From Lamellibrachia columna (Eukaryota > Annelida > Polychaeta > Sabellida > Siboglinidae): a stretch of DNA of 64,000 nt. A program made the position numbers and the translations under genes. This document shows, in pieces, positions 52,249-63,768 of this stretch. Position 1 is the first letter of the stretch. Every line of letters starts with the position of its first letter. The DNA is taken from positions 15,629,489-15,693,488 of the forward strand of contig OY759267.1 of assembly GCA_963662155.1 (NCBI GenBank). Reading direction: 5' to 3'. The notes under the pieces are model-generated. The model was not told the DNA's origin, did not search any database, and saw only the letters and a list, made by a program, of their open reading frames with translations.

Positions 52249-55200
52249 ATGCGTCCTGCACCATTACGTTCTGGAGAGCATGGTGTCCGCTTCACTGGGT
52301 ACACTCCGTGGCCGTGCAGCATACGGAGAAAAGATAGTCACAGCTCCGATAGTCACAGCTCCGATTCGCGTGAACAGATGAATTCCCTGATCCAGGAAGG
52401 TCGCAGAGCCAGCGTATCCCATAGCATAAACACGGAACCAGAAGGACGTGCTACAACTACTACAGGTAACGGATGTCCGACAAGGACAGATCAACCAGAT
52501 CCGGAACATAGAACATTCGAAAAGACTACAATGTTTGCCTGTGAAAACACGTCAGCTAAATTGTGTCCCAACAAACAGAAAACAAACCCAGAACCAAAAC
52601 AGTCAATTGCTAAGCAAACATGGAAATCAAAACAGAAGCCACAGTCAGATACCGAGGAACTTCAGAAACAAGACACTAAATATAAGCCCGACAGAGGTTC
52701 AAATCCAGCGCAAGCAAATAAGTTACTTGTTGGTACAGACAAGCTGGGTGACTGCAGTGGTGCCATGCCAAAGTTTGGAGGCAAACCGCACAACCCTTTA
52801 TTCGAAGACCCGACAGAATTGTCTTCAAATGAGAGCATCCGCAAAAAAAGACACCCGAGAAAAGATGCAAAAATGTCGCAGTGTAGCGTTTCGGCAATAA
52901 AACACCGTAACCAGGAAGAGGAGGATGCTACGTTTGTAGTCATTCACCACACCGTGAAACCTCGTGGTAGACGCGAACAACCGCAGACGCGTCCATTCAT
53001 AATGGGAAGCGAAACTTATAGAAATGAGATGGGCTTGATGAACATGTTTCCGACGAACCAACAGGTGTGCAGACCTAAAGTTCTTGCCGTGGACAGGAAG
53101 CATTCGACCAACCTGGACGAGGTCACAATTGTAACACCTCCTCTCAAAACATTGACAACGACAGGAACGCCAAACACTGCACGAACAGATTCGAGACCAA
53201 GTAATGATTACCATCGTGTCGCCACATCAAGATATCACTCGAGTGCCACGAAAATCAGCTCAACCGATGTCGCAGCAAATCAGCTTACTGCTATCAACAG
53301 CCTAACAACAGCTTCATCAGCACGTGATGTGCATAACAACGCTGCAAGCAACGGGAAAACAATTGCCGGTGAAAGAAGAACATACACAGTTGACGTCATT
53401 AACAATACTAAAAGACGCACACGAGGCCGAAAGAAACAGCCGACTAAACACAACGACTGGAATGTCGAAGCAGCTCCTCTTGTCGAAATCGTGTCTGCTT
53501 CAGACATCGCCCATTCAAAGTTTGGGGACATTCTTCTGAATGTCCTGTTGAAAATGCAAAAGGTACTGGGCAAACACGAACAGAAGATGTCGACCTTGCG
53601 AGATGCGTTCGGCGAGCAGGGAGCAACTATGCACGAACTGGAAGCGCAAAAAAGTGAGTTCGAAGTAAGCAGCAGACAGTTGCTGGCTCGGCTCAGAACC
53701 GTTAGCCATGACGTGACGTCGAATGAAACAGTGGTACAACTCCGACGGCGTGTAGGCGTCGAGTGTAAACGGCTCGAGACGGCGCTGCCGATATACGCGC
53801 GACGAACCGACATGGCCGAGACAGTGCGAGGTAACGCGGTCTGCGTCTTGCTAGGCGAGACGGGCTCCGGCAAGAGCACGCAGCTGACGCAGTACGTGTA
53901 CGAGGCGGTCGCGGCGCCGGGCGGCAAGATCGTCTGCACACAACCGCGCAAGGTGGCCGCTGTCAGTCTGGCGACGCGCGTCGCGCATGAACTAGCCACG
54001 CCACTAGGCGGCGATCTTGTCGGCTACAACATCGGGCAGCAGCGGAGACAGAGCGACGACACGGCGCTGATCTACGTCACCGATCACGTGCTACTGAACG
54101 AGTGTCTGCGAGATCCACTGCTCAGTGCCTACTCTTGTATCATCATAGACGAGGCTCACGAGAGAAGCATCTTTACCGATCTGCTGCTAGGCATGGTGAA
54201 ACGTTGTCTAGACGTCAGAGACAATCTTCACGTGATCATCACGTCGGCAACAATAGACCCCGAATTGTTCGTACGTTACTTTGGGGGTTGTCCAGTGCTG
54301 AAGGTTCACGGTCGTACCTACCCCGTCGATGTCCACTATGAGGCAAGGAACGACCAGCCGAGCAGTGGCGACTACCTGGACCGTGCCGTTCAGAAAGTAA
54401 TCCAGATCCACGCCAACGAACCGCCCGGAGACGTTCTCGTGTTTGTGCCGTCCGTACTCGACACTGATAAGGGTTGTGAGGCGACGAGACAGCTCGACGA
54501 CGTCGTCTCCCTGCCGCTGCACGGCGGACTGCCGCCCAATGAGCAGCAGAAGGTGTTTGACCCAGAGATCAACGGACGCAGGAAGATCGTGTTTGCCACC
54601 AACTGTGCCGAGACGTCGGTCACTGTGCCTGGCATCAGATACGTTGTTGACACCGGCTTGGCGAAGGAGCGCAGCTATAACTCGGAACTGAATGTCAGCT
54701 CGCTCAAACTCGGCTTCATCAGTCGCAGCTCGGCCGAGCAGCGCAAGGGACGCGCCGGTCGGACGGCGCCCGGGACATGCTACAGACTCTACAGCACTGA
54801 ATGCTGCGACAACATGATGCCAACGTCGACTCCGGAGATATTACGGATTCATCTCGGCCAAGCCATACTCAAACTGATGGACATCGGGGTCGAAGACCCG
54901 GCCTGTTTCGATTATGTGGAGTCTCCACCGCCTGTTGCCCTGACAGCGGCCGCCGTAGCCTTGGAGTCGCTCGGAGCGACTACTGACGGCCGCATTAACG
55001 AACTTGGTTGGAGATTGTCACGTCTGAACATGCAACCGCGCCTAGGCAAGGTGATATTTCTTGCCATCGACGCCGGCGTTGGCTACGAAGGCCTCGTAGC
55101 GACGGCGCTGTCGACAGTTGGAGGGTACGTGTTCTTCCGCGGCGTAGGAGAGAGCGAACAACAGACGGCGGACAGGAACAAGTTCCGCATCTGCGAGGAG

Positions 55201-58125
55201 TCGGGCGACGTACTGACATTCGTCTCGCTCTACAAGCAATGGACTGCACAGCCAGAACGGACCAAGAACAGGTGGTGTGTGGAGAACAGTGTCAATGCCA
55301 AGTTCATGCGACTGGCGAGAGACAGTGTCAATGAGATCAAGCGAACGCTGAAGCGCGATCTCGACGTCGACGTGAAGGAGGAAGCGGAGAAGAAATATGC
55401 CGTTGACCAACTGTTGGAGGAAATCATGCTTGAGTGCTACGCCGACAACCTTGGCTTCTTCAGTGGACACCAAAGAACGGGGTACTGGGTAGCGATTGGT
55501 GGCGGTGGAGGAAAAGATGGGCAAACTCTCCATCTACACCCATCGTCTGCACTCGCGTCTCTCGGAGCTCAGCCGCGCTGGATCATCTATGAAAACGTCA
55601 TGGTGACGTCACGACCGTACTTGATGAACGTGACGGCGATCAACGATGGTCTCATCGAACGATTCATCGCTAACGGCAGACTGCCAGGGGTAGACGTCGC
55701 AGGCCTAGCTCGACAACAGCTACGCGCATGTCGTCTGCCGCCGGTTGGCATCAACATCATGCGAGCGTTGACGGGTCGTGGCTTCGAGCATCTGAAGCGT
55801 CTCGAGAATGAGACGAGACGTCGCTGCGAGACAGAAATGTTGATGCTGGACGCGTCGTTCAGTGAATCCCGACTCGTTGTCTACGTCATGCCGCACCTCG
55901 AGGAAACAGCGACCGCCGTCGTCGCCGCGAGTATCGCCAACGAGAAGGATTGTCTGGCGGCCGAGTGGTCCGAGGTGGCGCTTGGTGATGGTGGCGGTGG
56001 CGTCAGAGTCGTGCTCGGCCGTGGTGGCGCCGTCACTCATCTGCTGATGCCGGATGAGTACCGCACCGTTGTCATCACGGAAGGTTCCGGCAACGCCGAT
56101 ATCTTGGACACGTTGCACCGGATCGGCCCCATGGTGAATTACACCCGGTTCAAAGCAAAAGACAGGTCGAGACGCTGGGGGGAGGTCACGTTCGACCAGC
56201 CGCAGCACGCACGCCGAGCTGTGAACGACAACAGCAGAGTGTTCTCCGCGAGGCCGGTATGTGGTTCAGCCAGATCCGCTGCTAACTTCACGTTGTTCGC
56301 AAAATGGTGCCGGCGACGGCCGAAAGGTTACGCGTTTGTGACGATGGAAAACCCTGAAGATGTCAATCGGGTCTGCGACGCAAAGGTGTTGATTCTTGGA
56401 AGGCTTGTCGACGTGAGCGTCAGCCAGGAGGACGACAAGCAGCTGTACCTGACGAACTTGCCGCTAGGCGTAGATGACTCGGACATTTTGACGGCACTGA
56501 GACGTATGGTTGACGACAACGAGTTGTCAATACATAGTGTGGTCATCCCGCGTGAAAGTGTTGGCGCTACCACCCGTAGCGAACTGGAGCATTTAAAATC
56601 CAACTTGTCGGCAGCGATCAAGATACATGTACGGAGAGGGCCTTACCGAGTCGAAATGATCCCGGCGAAAGAGAAGGACTTTTACTACAACGCGCGGATT
56701 ATTTTCACCACTGCTGCTGTCGGAATAACTGCGCTGCGCGCTTTGAATGACCACGTGACTATGGGCCGCAAGCCGGTCGCTTTCACGCCCGATCTGCGCA
56801 CCTCATTGACCGTCGCAAGACCGGTGTTTGACACCATTTGCGAGGAACTGGAACAGGTCATTCAGTTGTGTAGTCGAGATGGCAACTTCGTGAATGTGTC
56901 CAAGAAATCACCTCTAGATGTCAGGAATGTCGTAGTCTGGATACACTCAGATAGCCTCCCTGGACTTCGGATGGCCGCAGATACTGTCAGACGCGTTATC
57001 CGAACAGAGACCGTCCAGTTCGAGTCGACGGAGGAGTTCCGCTGCGTCACGGGCCCGGCCGGGCTACAGGAGCTACGGCGCATCGAGGCGGACACGGTCG
57101 CAAAGATCATGGTCGACGCCCGTGTGATGAACGTGCTCGTCCACGGATCAGAGACGGCGCAGCGACGAGCCTTGATGTTAGTTGACCGATTCGTTCAGGA
57201 CAACAAGGCACTGCTGTCCAAGGAATTGTTGCTGCGTGACTTCGCTAGTCGTGGCAAAACGGTCCAACTGATGAAACGGCTTCTCGCCAAATACGGCGTC
57301 GAGCTGGAAGAGCTGCAACGCCACACGGGGGCGCACTACCTCGAGCTGCAGCTACGACGTCACGCGCTAATGTTCCGTGGCACGGAGGGTGCGTATGAGT
57401 CCCTGCAGAAGGAGCTTCGGGAAGATGATGCGCAACTGACAGACGGGTCAACCACGAAGCCAACTACCGACTCTCCGAACTGCCCCTTGTGTTTCTGCCC
57501 AGTCGACGACCTCGACACCTACCGACTGGAGTATTGCGGACACGCCTACTGTCGGCAGTGCATTGGCGATCTGCTCAAGTACAAGTGTCGCGATGCTGAG
57601 TTCCCCGTGACCTGTGTGCAAGAAGGCTGCGGCGAACCCATCGTTCTGCGGGACCTGATCAACCTACTTGGAAAATCAGGTGACCAGAGTACTCGCTGGC
57701 ATCGAGCAACCGTCGAGAGTTTCGTGAAGGTGAACCGCGAACTGGTCCGTTACTGCGTCACGCCCGACTGCCCGATTGTCTACCGTGCGGCGGCGCGTGA
57801 CGAAGGCGTCCGCTTCATGTGCTCAGAATGTTCGGTGTTGCTGTGCACTGCCTGTCACACGCAGTATCACGATGGGGTCACGTGTGCAACGTACAAGGCG
57901 ATGAGCCGAGATGACTACGACGGCATAAAATCTTGGCTCAGCAAAGACTCTGCAAATCACGCTCTGTGCCCCTCGTGTGCTATGCCTATAGAAAAAGATG
58001 GCGGATGTCATCACATGCAGTGTACCGGATGTCACCCGCATATATGCTGGAAGTGCAAGGCAGTGTTCCAAAGTTCGGGGGAAACGTACGCCCATATGAT
58101 TAAACATCATGGCGGACACTTTTAG
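52249..58125 (+). CDS. DEAH helicase-RBR ubiquitin ligase fusion, paralogue 2 (all key residues present)
   Basis: 1,958 residues from the first in-frame ATG (52249, MRPAPLRSGEHG). The frame itself is open from 51970. The start is undecided: an acceptor (gcatttcag at about 52060) and the family ATG (MSFWEF, 52082) are conserved with paralogue 1, but that ATG is in another frame and stops at 52379. After a disordered N-terminal third with the shared motif GAMPKFGGK come GETGSGKST (536-544), DEAH (634-637), SAT, motif V with TNCAETS, and motif VI QRKGRAGR (831-838), then HA2, OB and RNA-binding-like regions. C-terminal RING1 (CPLCFCPVDD), IBR (YCVTPDC) and Rcat (CPSCAMPIEKDGGCHHMQC, catalytic Cys1920) are complete. 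Expected role: ATP-driven RNA remodelling coupled to ubiquitin transfer via a cysteine thioester. Confidence 0.93.
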   Translation: MRPAPLRSGEHGVRFTGYTPWPCSIRRKDSHSSDSHSSDSREQMNSLIQEGRRASVSHSINTEPEGRATTTTGNGCPTRTDQPDPEHRTFEKTTMFACENTSAKLCPNKQKTNPEPKQSIAKQTWKSKQKPQSDTEELQKQDTKYKPDRGSNPAQANKLLVGTDKLGDCSGAMPKFGGKPHNPLFEDPTELSSNESIRKKRHPRKDAKMSQCSVSAIKHRNQEEEDATFVVIHHTVKPRGRREQPQTRPFIMGSETYRNEMGLMNMFPTNQQVCRPKVLAVDRKHSTNLDEVTIVTPPLKTLTTTGTPNTARTDSRPSNDYHRVATSRYHSSATKISSTDVAANQLTAINSLTTASSARDVHNNAASNGKTIAGERRTYTVDVINNTKRRTRGRKKQPTKHNDWNVEAAPLVEIVSASDIAHSKFGDILLNVLLKMQKVLGKHEQKMSTLRDAFGEQGATMHELEAQKSEFEVSSRQLLARLRTVSHDVTSNETVVQLRRRVGVECKRLETALPIYARRTDMAETVRGNAVCVLLGETGSGKSTQLTQYVYEAVAAPGGKIVCTQPRKVAAVSLATRVAHELATPLGGDLVGYNIGQQRRQSDDTALIYVTDHVLLNECLRDPLLSAYSCIIIDEAHERSIFTDLLLGMVKRCLDVRDNLHVIITSATIDPELFVRYFGGCPVLKVHGRTYPVDVHYEARNDQPSSGDYLDRAVQKVIQIHANEPPGDVLVFVPSVLDTDKGCEATRQLDDVVSLPLHGGLPPNEQQKVFDPEINGRRKIVFATNCAETSVTVPGIRYVVDTGLAKERSYNSELNVSSLKLGFISRSSAEQRKGRAGRTAPGTCYRLYSTECCDNMMPTSTPEILRIHLGQAILKLMDIGVEDPACFDYVESPPPVALTAAAVALESLGATTDGRINELGWRLSRLNMQPRLGKVIFLAIDAGVGYEGLVATALSTVGGYVFFRGVGESEQQTADRNKFRICEESGDVLTFVSLYKQWTAQPERTKNRWCVENSVNAKFMRLARDSVNEIKRTLKRDLDVDVKEEAEKKYAVDQLLEEIMLECYADNLGFFSGHQRTGYWVAIGGGGGKDGQTLHLHPSSALASLGAQPRWIIYENVMVTSRPYLMNVTAINDGLIERFIANGRLPGVDVAGLARQQLRACRLPPVGINIMRALTGRGFEHLKRLENETRRRCETEMLMLDASFSESRLVVYVMPHLEETATAVVAASIANEKDCLAAEWSEVALGDGGGGVRVVLGRGGAVTHLLMPDEYRTVVITEGSGNADILDTLHRIGPMVNYTRFKAKDRSRRWGEVTFDQPQHARRAVNDNSRVFSARPVCGSARSAANFTLFAKWCRRRPKGYAFVTMENPEDVNRVCDAKVLILGRLVDVSVSQEDDKQLYLTNLPLGVDDSDILTALRRMVDDNELSIHSVVIPRESVGATTRSELEHLKSNLSAAIKIHVRRGPYRVEMIPAKEKDFYYNARIIFTTAAVGITALRALNDHVTMGRKPVAFTPDLRTSLTVARPVFDTICEELEQVIQLCSRDGNFVNVSKKSPLDVRNVVVWIHSDSLPGLRMAADTVRRVIRTETVQFESTEEFRCVTGPAGLQELRRIEADTVAKIMVDARVMNVLVHGSETAQRRALMLVDRFVQDNKALLSKELLLRDFASRGKTVQLMKRLLAKYGVELEELQRHTGAHYLELQLRRHALMFRGTEGAYESLQKELREDDAQLTDGSTTKPTTDSPNCPLCFCPVDDLDTYRLEYCGHAYCRQCIGDLLKYKCRDAEFPVTCVQEGCGEPIVLRDLINLLGKSGDQSTRWHRATVESFVKVNRELVRYCVTPDCPIVYRAAARDEGVRFMCSECSVLLCTACHTQYHDGVTCATYKAMSRDDYDGIKSWLSKDSANHALCPSCAMPIEKDGGCHHMQCTGCHPHICWKCKAVFQSSGETYAHMIKHHGGHF

Positions 58126-58260
58126 TTCATGGGCCAAGACCAGAAATTTCATTTGTTGGTACCATCTGGGGGGGGGCAAGATCTAGTTATGATTTTTGAA
58201 ATAGTCCTTATCTATGGGACATATTTTAATATGATAACCATTGCTGAGTGGTGGTGGTTT

Positions 58261-61200
58261 TCAGCTATTTGAATAACCCATCTTAAAAAAAACAAATTGG
58301 TAGCGCGGCCTGATTGTATGCAGGCACTTGCATGACAACAGTTCTAAAACTGCATCTGGTGCTGGAGGAGTGCGCATCCACTCGATGACCAGCTGGCCAT
58401 CATCATCTGTCGTCCATCCACGTTCTTTCGGGTCTGCCACAAATGGCTGAGTCTGAAGGCAGCGCTTCCAGATTGATGCTTGGTAGTTGGCACGAAGAAC
58501 ATGCACGTGGAGGCAATCATGGTGGAAGCTGACTGGACTCGACCTCTCCTCGTATGGCAGAGAAGAGTTGGTAGAGCAGTTCATTCACGTCGTCAGTGCT
58601 GGCTGTTGTCGCATACAGGTAAGGCAGGCAAACAGCTGTTTTGTTTAGAGACTTCCCAGAACTGACAAAGTTGGCTGAAAGTCTCCTGGCATGTACTGTC
58701 CTTTTTCATCAGTTTCAGGGTGCGGAACTTCCCACGGCATGTGAGGGCACTCACAGTGTCACAGCCTGTGAAGGCATGTAATCCAATTAGGGCGTCGCAG
58801 ATGCTGTCTCCCATTGAACTTGCCAGTTTCCCAAAGTCGATGAACCGTGTGCGGTTTTTTGTTCCACACTTCTGACAAGTGGAGCAATGGATATCTCTGT
58901 TGAAACCAAGGCAGAGCATATGTGTCTTCGGATGTCACTGTGACTACCTTTGACCCGGCCTTTGCAGCGTTCAGTGCATGTAGGAGTACACCAGCATCTG
59001 CTTCTTCTTGTGTGGACATCAGTTCTGTGTCTTCCGCCCAGTCATCTTTGGTCATCTTGTAGCAGATCTCCTCACAGGTGCCAACAGTGACTTGTCATTT
59101 AGCTTCTCCCTGTACTTCGGCAGTTTCCATTGTTCGACATTGAATTTGATCTGGTAGGACTTGTTGCAGGAGCTGTACAGGAACTTTTGCTGGATACAGT
59201 GGCCTCCTGCAATGCTCTTGTACGGAATAGCTGTGCTTGATGTCCTTTTGCATGTCTCCGCATTTTTGATTGACATCTCCCGGTAAACGTCGAATACCAC
59301 GTCAATCCTGTGACTCTGTGAATCATCATGAAGGACTGGAAACATGACAGGTTCTGCCAGCTGTGCAAACATCTTGTTGTTGCCGTTCATCACCAAGCTC
59401 ATTCCATCAGGTTGATGGGTCAATGGTATTTTCTGCAGCTCTCTAGCGAGTGCAGCCTTGTTCGTCTTCTGCAAAAAAAACCATCAGCAGTTGCGAGTGC
59501 CCAGGGTAAAGGACCTAGTGGGTGAGCCAGGACATGTCTAACGTACAGCTGTCTACTCTGAGCAACAAGGATCATGTGGACAAATAAATTTATCTCCGCC
59601 TTCAAGACTACCTCTTTGGCTGTTAATCTTCCACTGGCTTTCTTTGCGTTTACATTGGAGAATGTCTTCAAGTTTTGCTTTGTCATCTTGTCGAGGAATT
59701 TTTTTGTAAGCATTTCTTCATCTGATATGTTTCGTCTCTTACTTTATGGGCTCCCAGAAGATCATTGGCAACATATGCTGGGGCCACAGTACCAGTGGAT
59801 AGGCTGACAAGTTCAGTCTCTTCATGGCACTTTGGATTCAGGCAACTGATCTCCATCAGGTCAACCAGGGACTCGATATCTGCCTCGTCTTTCCGGATGC
59901 GGGACCTTTGGAAATCTGGATGAGCCAGCTTTGAACCGCCTATATCAATCACGTCTCTCAGCTCTCTCAAGTACATGGTCCTGTACTCGGCTGTTAGTAC
60001 TTGCTCACAGCTCCTGGCTTCAAACTGAACCCCTTTGTTCCACCCGGCGTTTGGGTGTCTTTGCTAACTCAATCGTCTGGTCGACAGGGATTCGCCCAAA
60101 ATGGTTTCTAGAGTCGAGCTGAACTGAAAAGCCACCTTGCACAAATTCAGCATGTTCAGTGACTGGTTGAGCACCTTGTTGACAGTAGCCACTTCCGTGG
60201 TGGAAGCATTGATGGTGGAGCGACAGTGACATCATCTCGAGTCAGGATGTTAAAGCATGTCCAGCTACCGATTGACTAATCTTCTTGTTCTGACAAGCGT
60301 GGCATGATCCAGACGAGGTTCTTATCTATGGCAGGCTGAACCACAGCTGGGGTGTCAACCTATACACTTGTGGCTTGTGGTGGCACCTCTCGTTGGCCAA
60401 CGTTGTACGTGGGCAGCATTAGTTGTGGAGTGCTAATACTTCTCTTCTTCGTTTTGTCAACTGAGGGCAGGACTTCGGATGGCTGTGGGTCGATCAGCTT
60501 GGTTTGGACGGCAATTCCATTGAATCTGTCGGTTAATGTTGTCCCAAGACAATGTCGTGAATACTCCAGGATGGATGTTTGCTGGAAAGGGAACATCGTC
60601 TTCTGACAGTGAGAGTTTTTGCACACTGAGGGCGGTGTCAACCTCTTCGAGCTGGTAGTAGGATACACTGTGACCAAGTCGGTTGAGTGTATGTATCAGC
60701 TCTGTCAGTGACTTGATTGCAAATGGCAGAATGATGTGCTTTGGGGCTTCGTCTTGCAATAGGTAATAGTATAGACCATGTCTTGACCAAACGAGCTTAC
60801 AAGCCGTTGGACTATTTTGGATGCATGAGTATCATCCTTGGTACCTGTCAGGAGATAGTACAGGAAGAGGCTGACCGACTTTGGCACGATGGCTTCACTC
60901 TGCTCTACGTCTTGTGTCTGCAGTGGCCAGGCTTGGGGGACATCATGGTTCTTGATGTCTGATCTCATCTGCAGGGCTGCCTTGGCGACAACGTCTTCAG
61001 CACTAGAGATATCAGCGTGTGAAATTCGGCTTTCAGGGACTGGTTGTCCTTGGCGAGTTCGCACATCGATAGGATGTCAGGATAGAGAAGGAGTTTCCCT
61101 TTGAATCGGGAAAGATGTGCAGGGCTCCACCAAACTCACTGTCCAGCTTTCGACGGATGTGCTTCTTGGTTGAATCCTTCACCTGGACAGTGCCGAAAGA

Positions 61201-61440
61201 GTTCATAGACGCAACCAACCTAGATGAAACATCAGCCATCGCTATCACTTGGGGTTTGGCAAAGAGCTCATCCCCGATAAAGAGGAACAGTTCGTTGTAT
61301 GAGTGATTTAGAGCAGACTCATACTGAGCTTCGTTCTCATCTTGTTCGTTTGTAACATGGCTGGCAGCCTTTCCTCTCTGGTGTATAATCGGTAGCATGA
61401 CCTGTAGTAGTGACCCACAGCAGCTACGAGGTCTCTGCTG
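58261..61440 (-). pseudogene. Relic of a transposon-like family with FEN1/XPG-type motifs
   Basis: About ten minus-strand pieces in all three frames belong to one protein repeated in many invertebrate genomes. N-terminal pieces: ALNHSYNELFLFIGDELFAK (61398 on), then KSVSLFLYYLLTGTKDDTHA, TELIHTLNRLGHSVSYYQLE and PANIHPGVFTTLSWDNINRQ. Middle: VVFDVYREMSIKNAE, STQEEADAGVLLHALNAA, VVTVTSEDTYALPWF. C-terminal: DALIGLHAFTGCDTVSALTC, VHVLRANYQASIWKRCLQTQ, RGWTTDDDGQLVIEWMR and PAPDAVLELLSCKC. The EAD, SEDT and TGCD blocks with their spacing recall FEN1/XPG nucleases; that link is my inference. Many shifts and stops (for example SEDT followed by a shift near 58905) make it dead. Confidence 0.65.
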
Positions 61441-61469
61441 ACAACAGCAAGCACTCGGCTATCCATTTG

Positions 61470-61606
61470 TTTCTTAGCTGCACTCCTGGTACTGGCATCT
61501 GTTTCTTAGCTGCACTCCTGATACTGGCATATGTTTCTTAGCTGCACTCCTGATACTGGCATCTGTTTCTTAGCTGCACTCCTGATACTGGCATCTGCTC
61601 GTAAAT
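61470..61606. repeat. 32-bp tandem repeat, about 4 copies
   Basis: The unit is cttagctgcactcctgatac plus tggcatctgttt, nearly perfect. Confidence 0.9.
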
Positions 61607-62715
61607 CTCGACATTGTCTTCTGTCCTTTGAGAAATGTAGAGATGCACTTGTTCTCATAAACCCCCCCAAAAGGGGGGGATTTCGCCACCCCCCAAGTTG
61701 GTCTGACAAAAAAGTTGAGATCAAACAGGCTTGTTAACAAATGCAAAAGCATTTGAATGCGCATTTGAATGTTGAGCATTTGAACGCGCATTCAGATGCG
61801 TTGACATGCATTTGTTAACAAGCCTGATATCAAATCCTGTTTATTTGTCATGACCGACATGATGCTGCAAACCCCATCTCTCTTAATAATGAATGAAAAC
61901 GTTTTTTTACATAGCACCTGTTGGCGTTTTATGTAAAAACACGCTATGTGCAACAAAACGTATAAAGCTACTCACATGGAAAGGTTATCACATATTTTGT
62001 TTTACTCATAGTGGTGGAACAAATAATTTGCCAACAATGAAGTTCTGCCCTTCCAGGTGGTACCGACATCTGGTCTGGCCCATGGACTATTTCACTTTGA
62101 GTAATATCGGTAAATCCTCGGGTGTTTCGAATGTGTGGAACAATATATTCTCGTGGATAGAGGCGGACATGAAATTCATGTATAATCTGATGCCGTTAGT
62201 TAAACGTTAATGTGTCATATCAATCGCATGTTATTACTGAAACAACAACGGTTTATTGGACGTTTTCTGTTGTTGCTTTTTACTACTAGTTATTAGTTTA
62301 TAAATTGATACTTACTTATTTATGGGTAAGCAAAAAAATTATGATGTATACGGATTTATCTTTAGCTTTATTTTATTTATCTAGAGGTGATGAAGATTCC
62401 ATTGAATAATTATGGTGTTCACTACACATTATTCGTGCGTGATAATTACAAGAACCTTGCAAATTATTGGTTGACTTTCTATTGTACTTTCCATTGTACT
62501 GTTGTACTTATTAGTTGACTTTCTTAGTGAAGGTACTTATTTATGTACCTTCAAAAAACACATGTCGTGACTACTCACGAATATTGTCATGATAGCATAG
62601 CATATACACCGACACTAGAGGCGCCTTTTGGGAGATCTACATGTCAAGAGTATACAGTCATTAGGATGAGCGTCTAGGGTTGGATATGTATCAAAGTATT
62701 ACGTTTGTTGTCACA

Positions 62716-62771
<56 letters not shown>

Positions 62772-63689
62772 CACAGATTGTTAAGAGACTCGTTCATTGG
62801 TAAATATATTGATTGACAAATTATCTCGTATTGAAAACTTTGATCGGCCGCGACCCCCCCCCCCCCCCAGCTTACGGCAGATATCTAGGCCTTATTCCGC
62901 CTTAAGATGGACTAGTTAACGGGCGTCAAATAGGGCCACGCACGACGCCGAAGTGTAAACAAGTTCAGAGCGGACGTGCGGAAGTCATAGTATGGTTATG
63001 GTGGATGTGTAGGGCCTAGGTTATATTAGGGCAGCACGCGAACCGCGCGAGTACATCCGTCTGATTGATACACTTACTAAGTACTACACCGGTACAGCCA
63101 GAAGGGCATTCGAAAACGGGTGACAACTGCACGGGACATAGCACCAGTACGTCGGTTCTGCAATAGGTAGGCCTCTCATTTGTATTGGGGTTGGTATATA
63201 ACAGAGTCGTTATGTTCATGTCAGCTGTCTATTCCCAAAGCCCGTACACCTCTCACGGGTCAGAAGTACTATAGCCTACGACCGAGAATCGTGTATTATA
63301 AGGCAGACATGGCCAATATCAAAATGTAACCTATATGTATTGCTAAATGGACAACTAGTGCACATATGTGCCAAATCTGAACTCAGTAAGGCTCGGTACG
63401 TCAAACTGTTTTCTACTTCTGGTAAGAGAGACCGGGGCGAGTTGTATACATGGGCACGTTGTTACAGAGTCGTTTTACGAAAACATAGCACACATATGGA
63501 GGTATCATCGACAGTAGTTGGTTGGAAGTTCACCAGCGTACACACTGTCCAAAAATAGGCAGTTAAGAAGGCAAAATTAGCCAGATGTGGACAAAAATAA
63601 CTTTTTAGCTACCTAAACGTTGTTTAGCTATGCTCACATAATATCATCTCACACAACCATTTTTTTTTAATTTTGTTAATAAAATTTGA

Positions 63690-63768
<79 letters not shown>

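Noticed and set aside
61893..62210. Plus-strand ORF of 105 codons
   Set aside because: No domain or gene signals; AT-rich surroundings.
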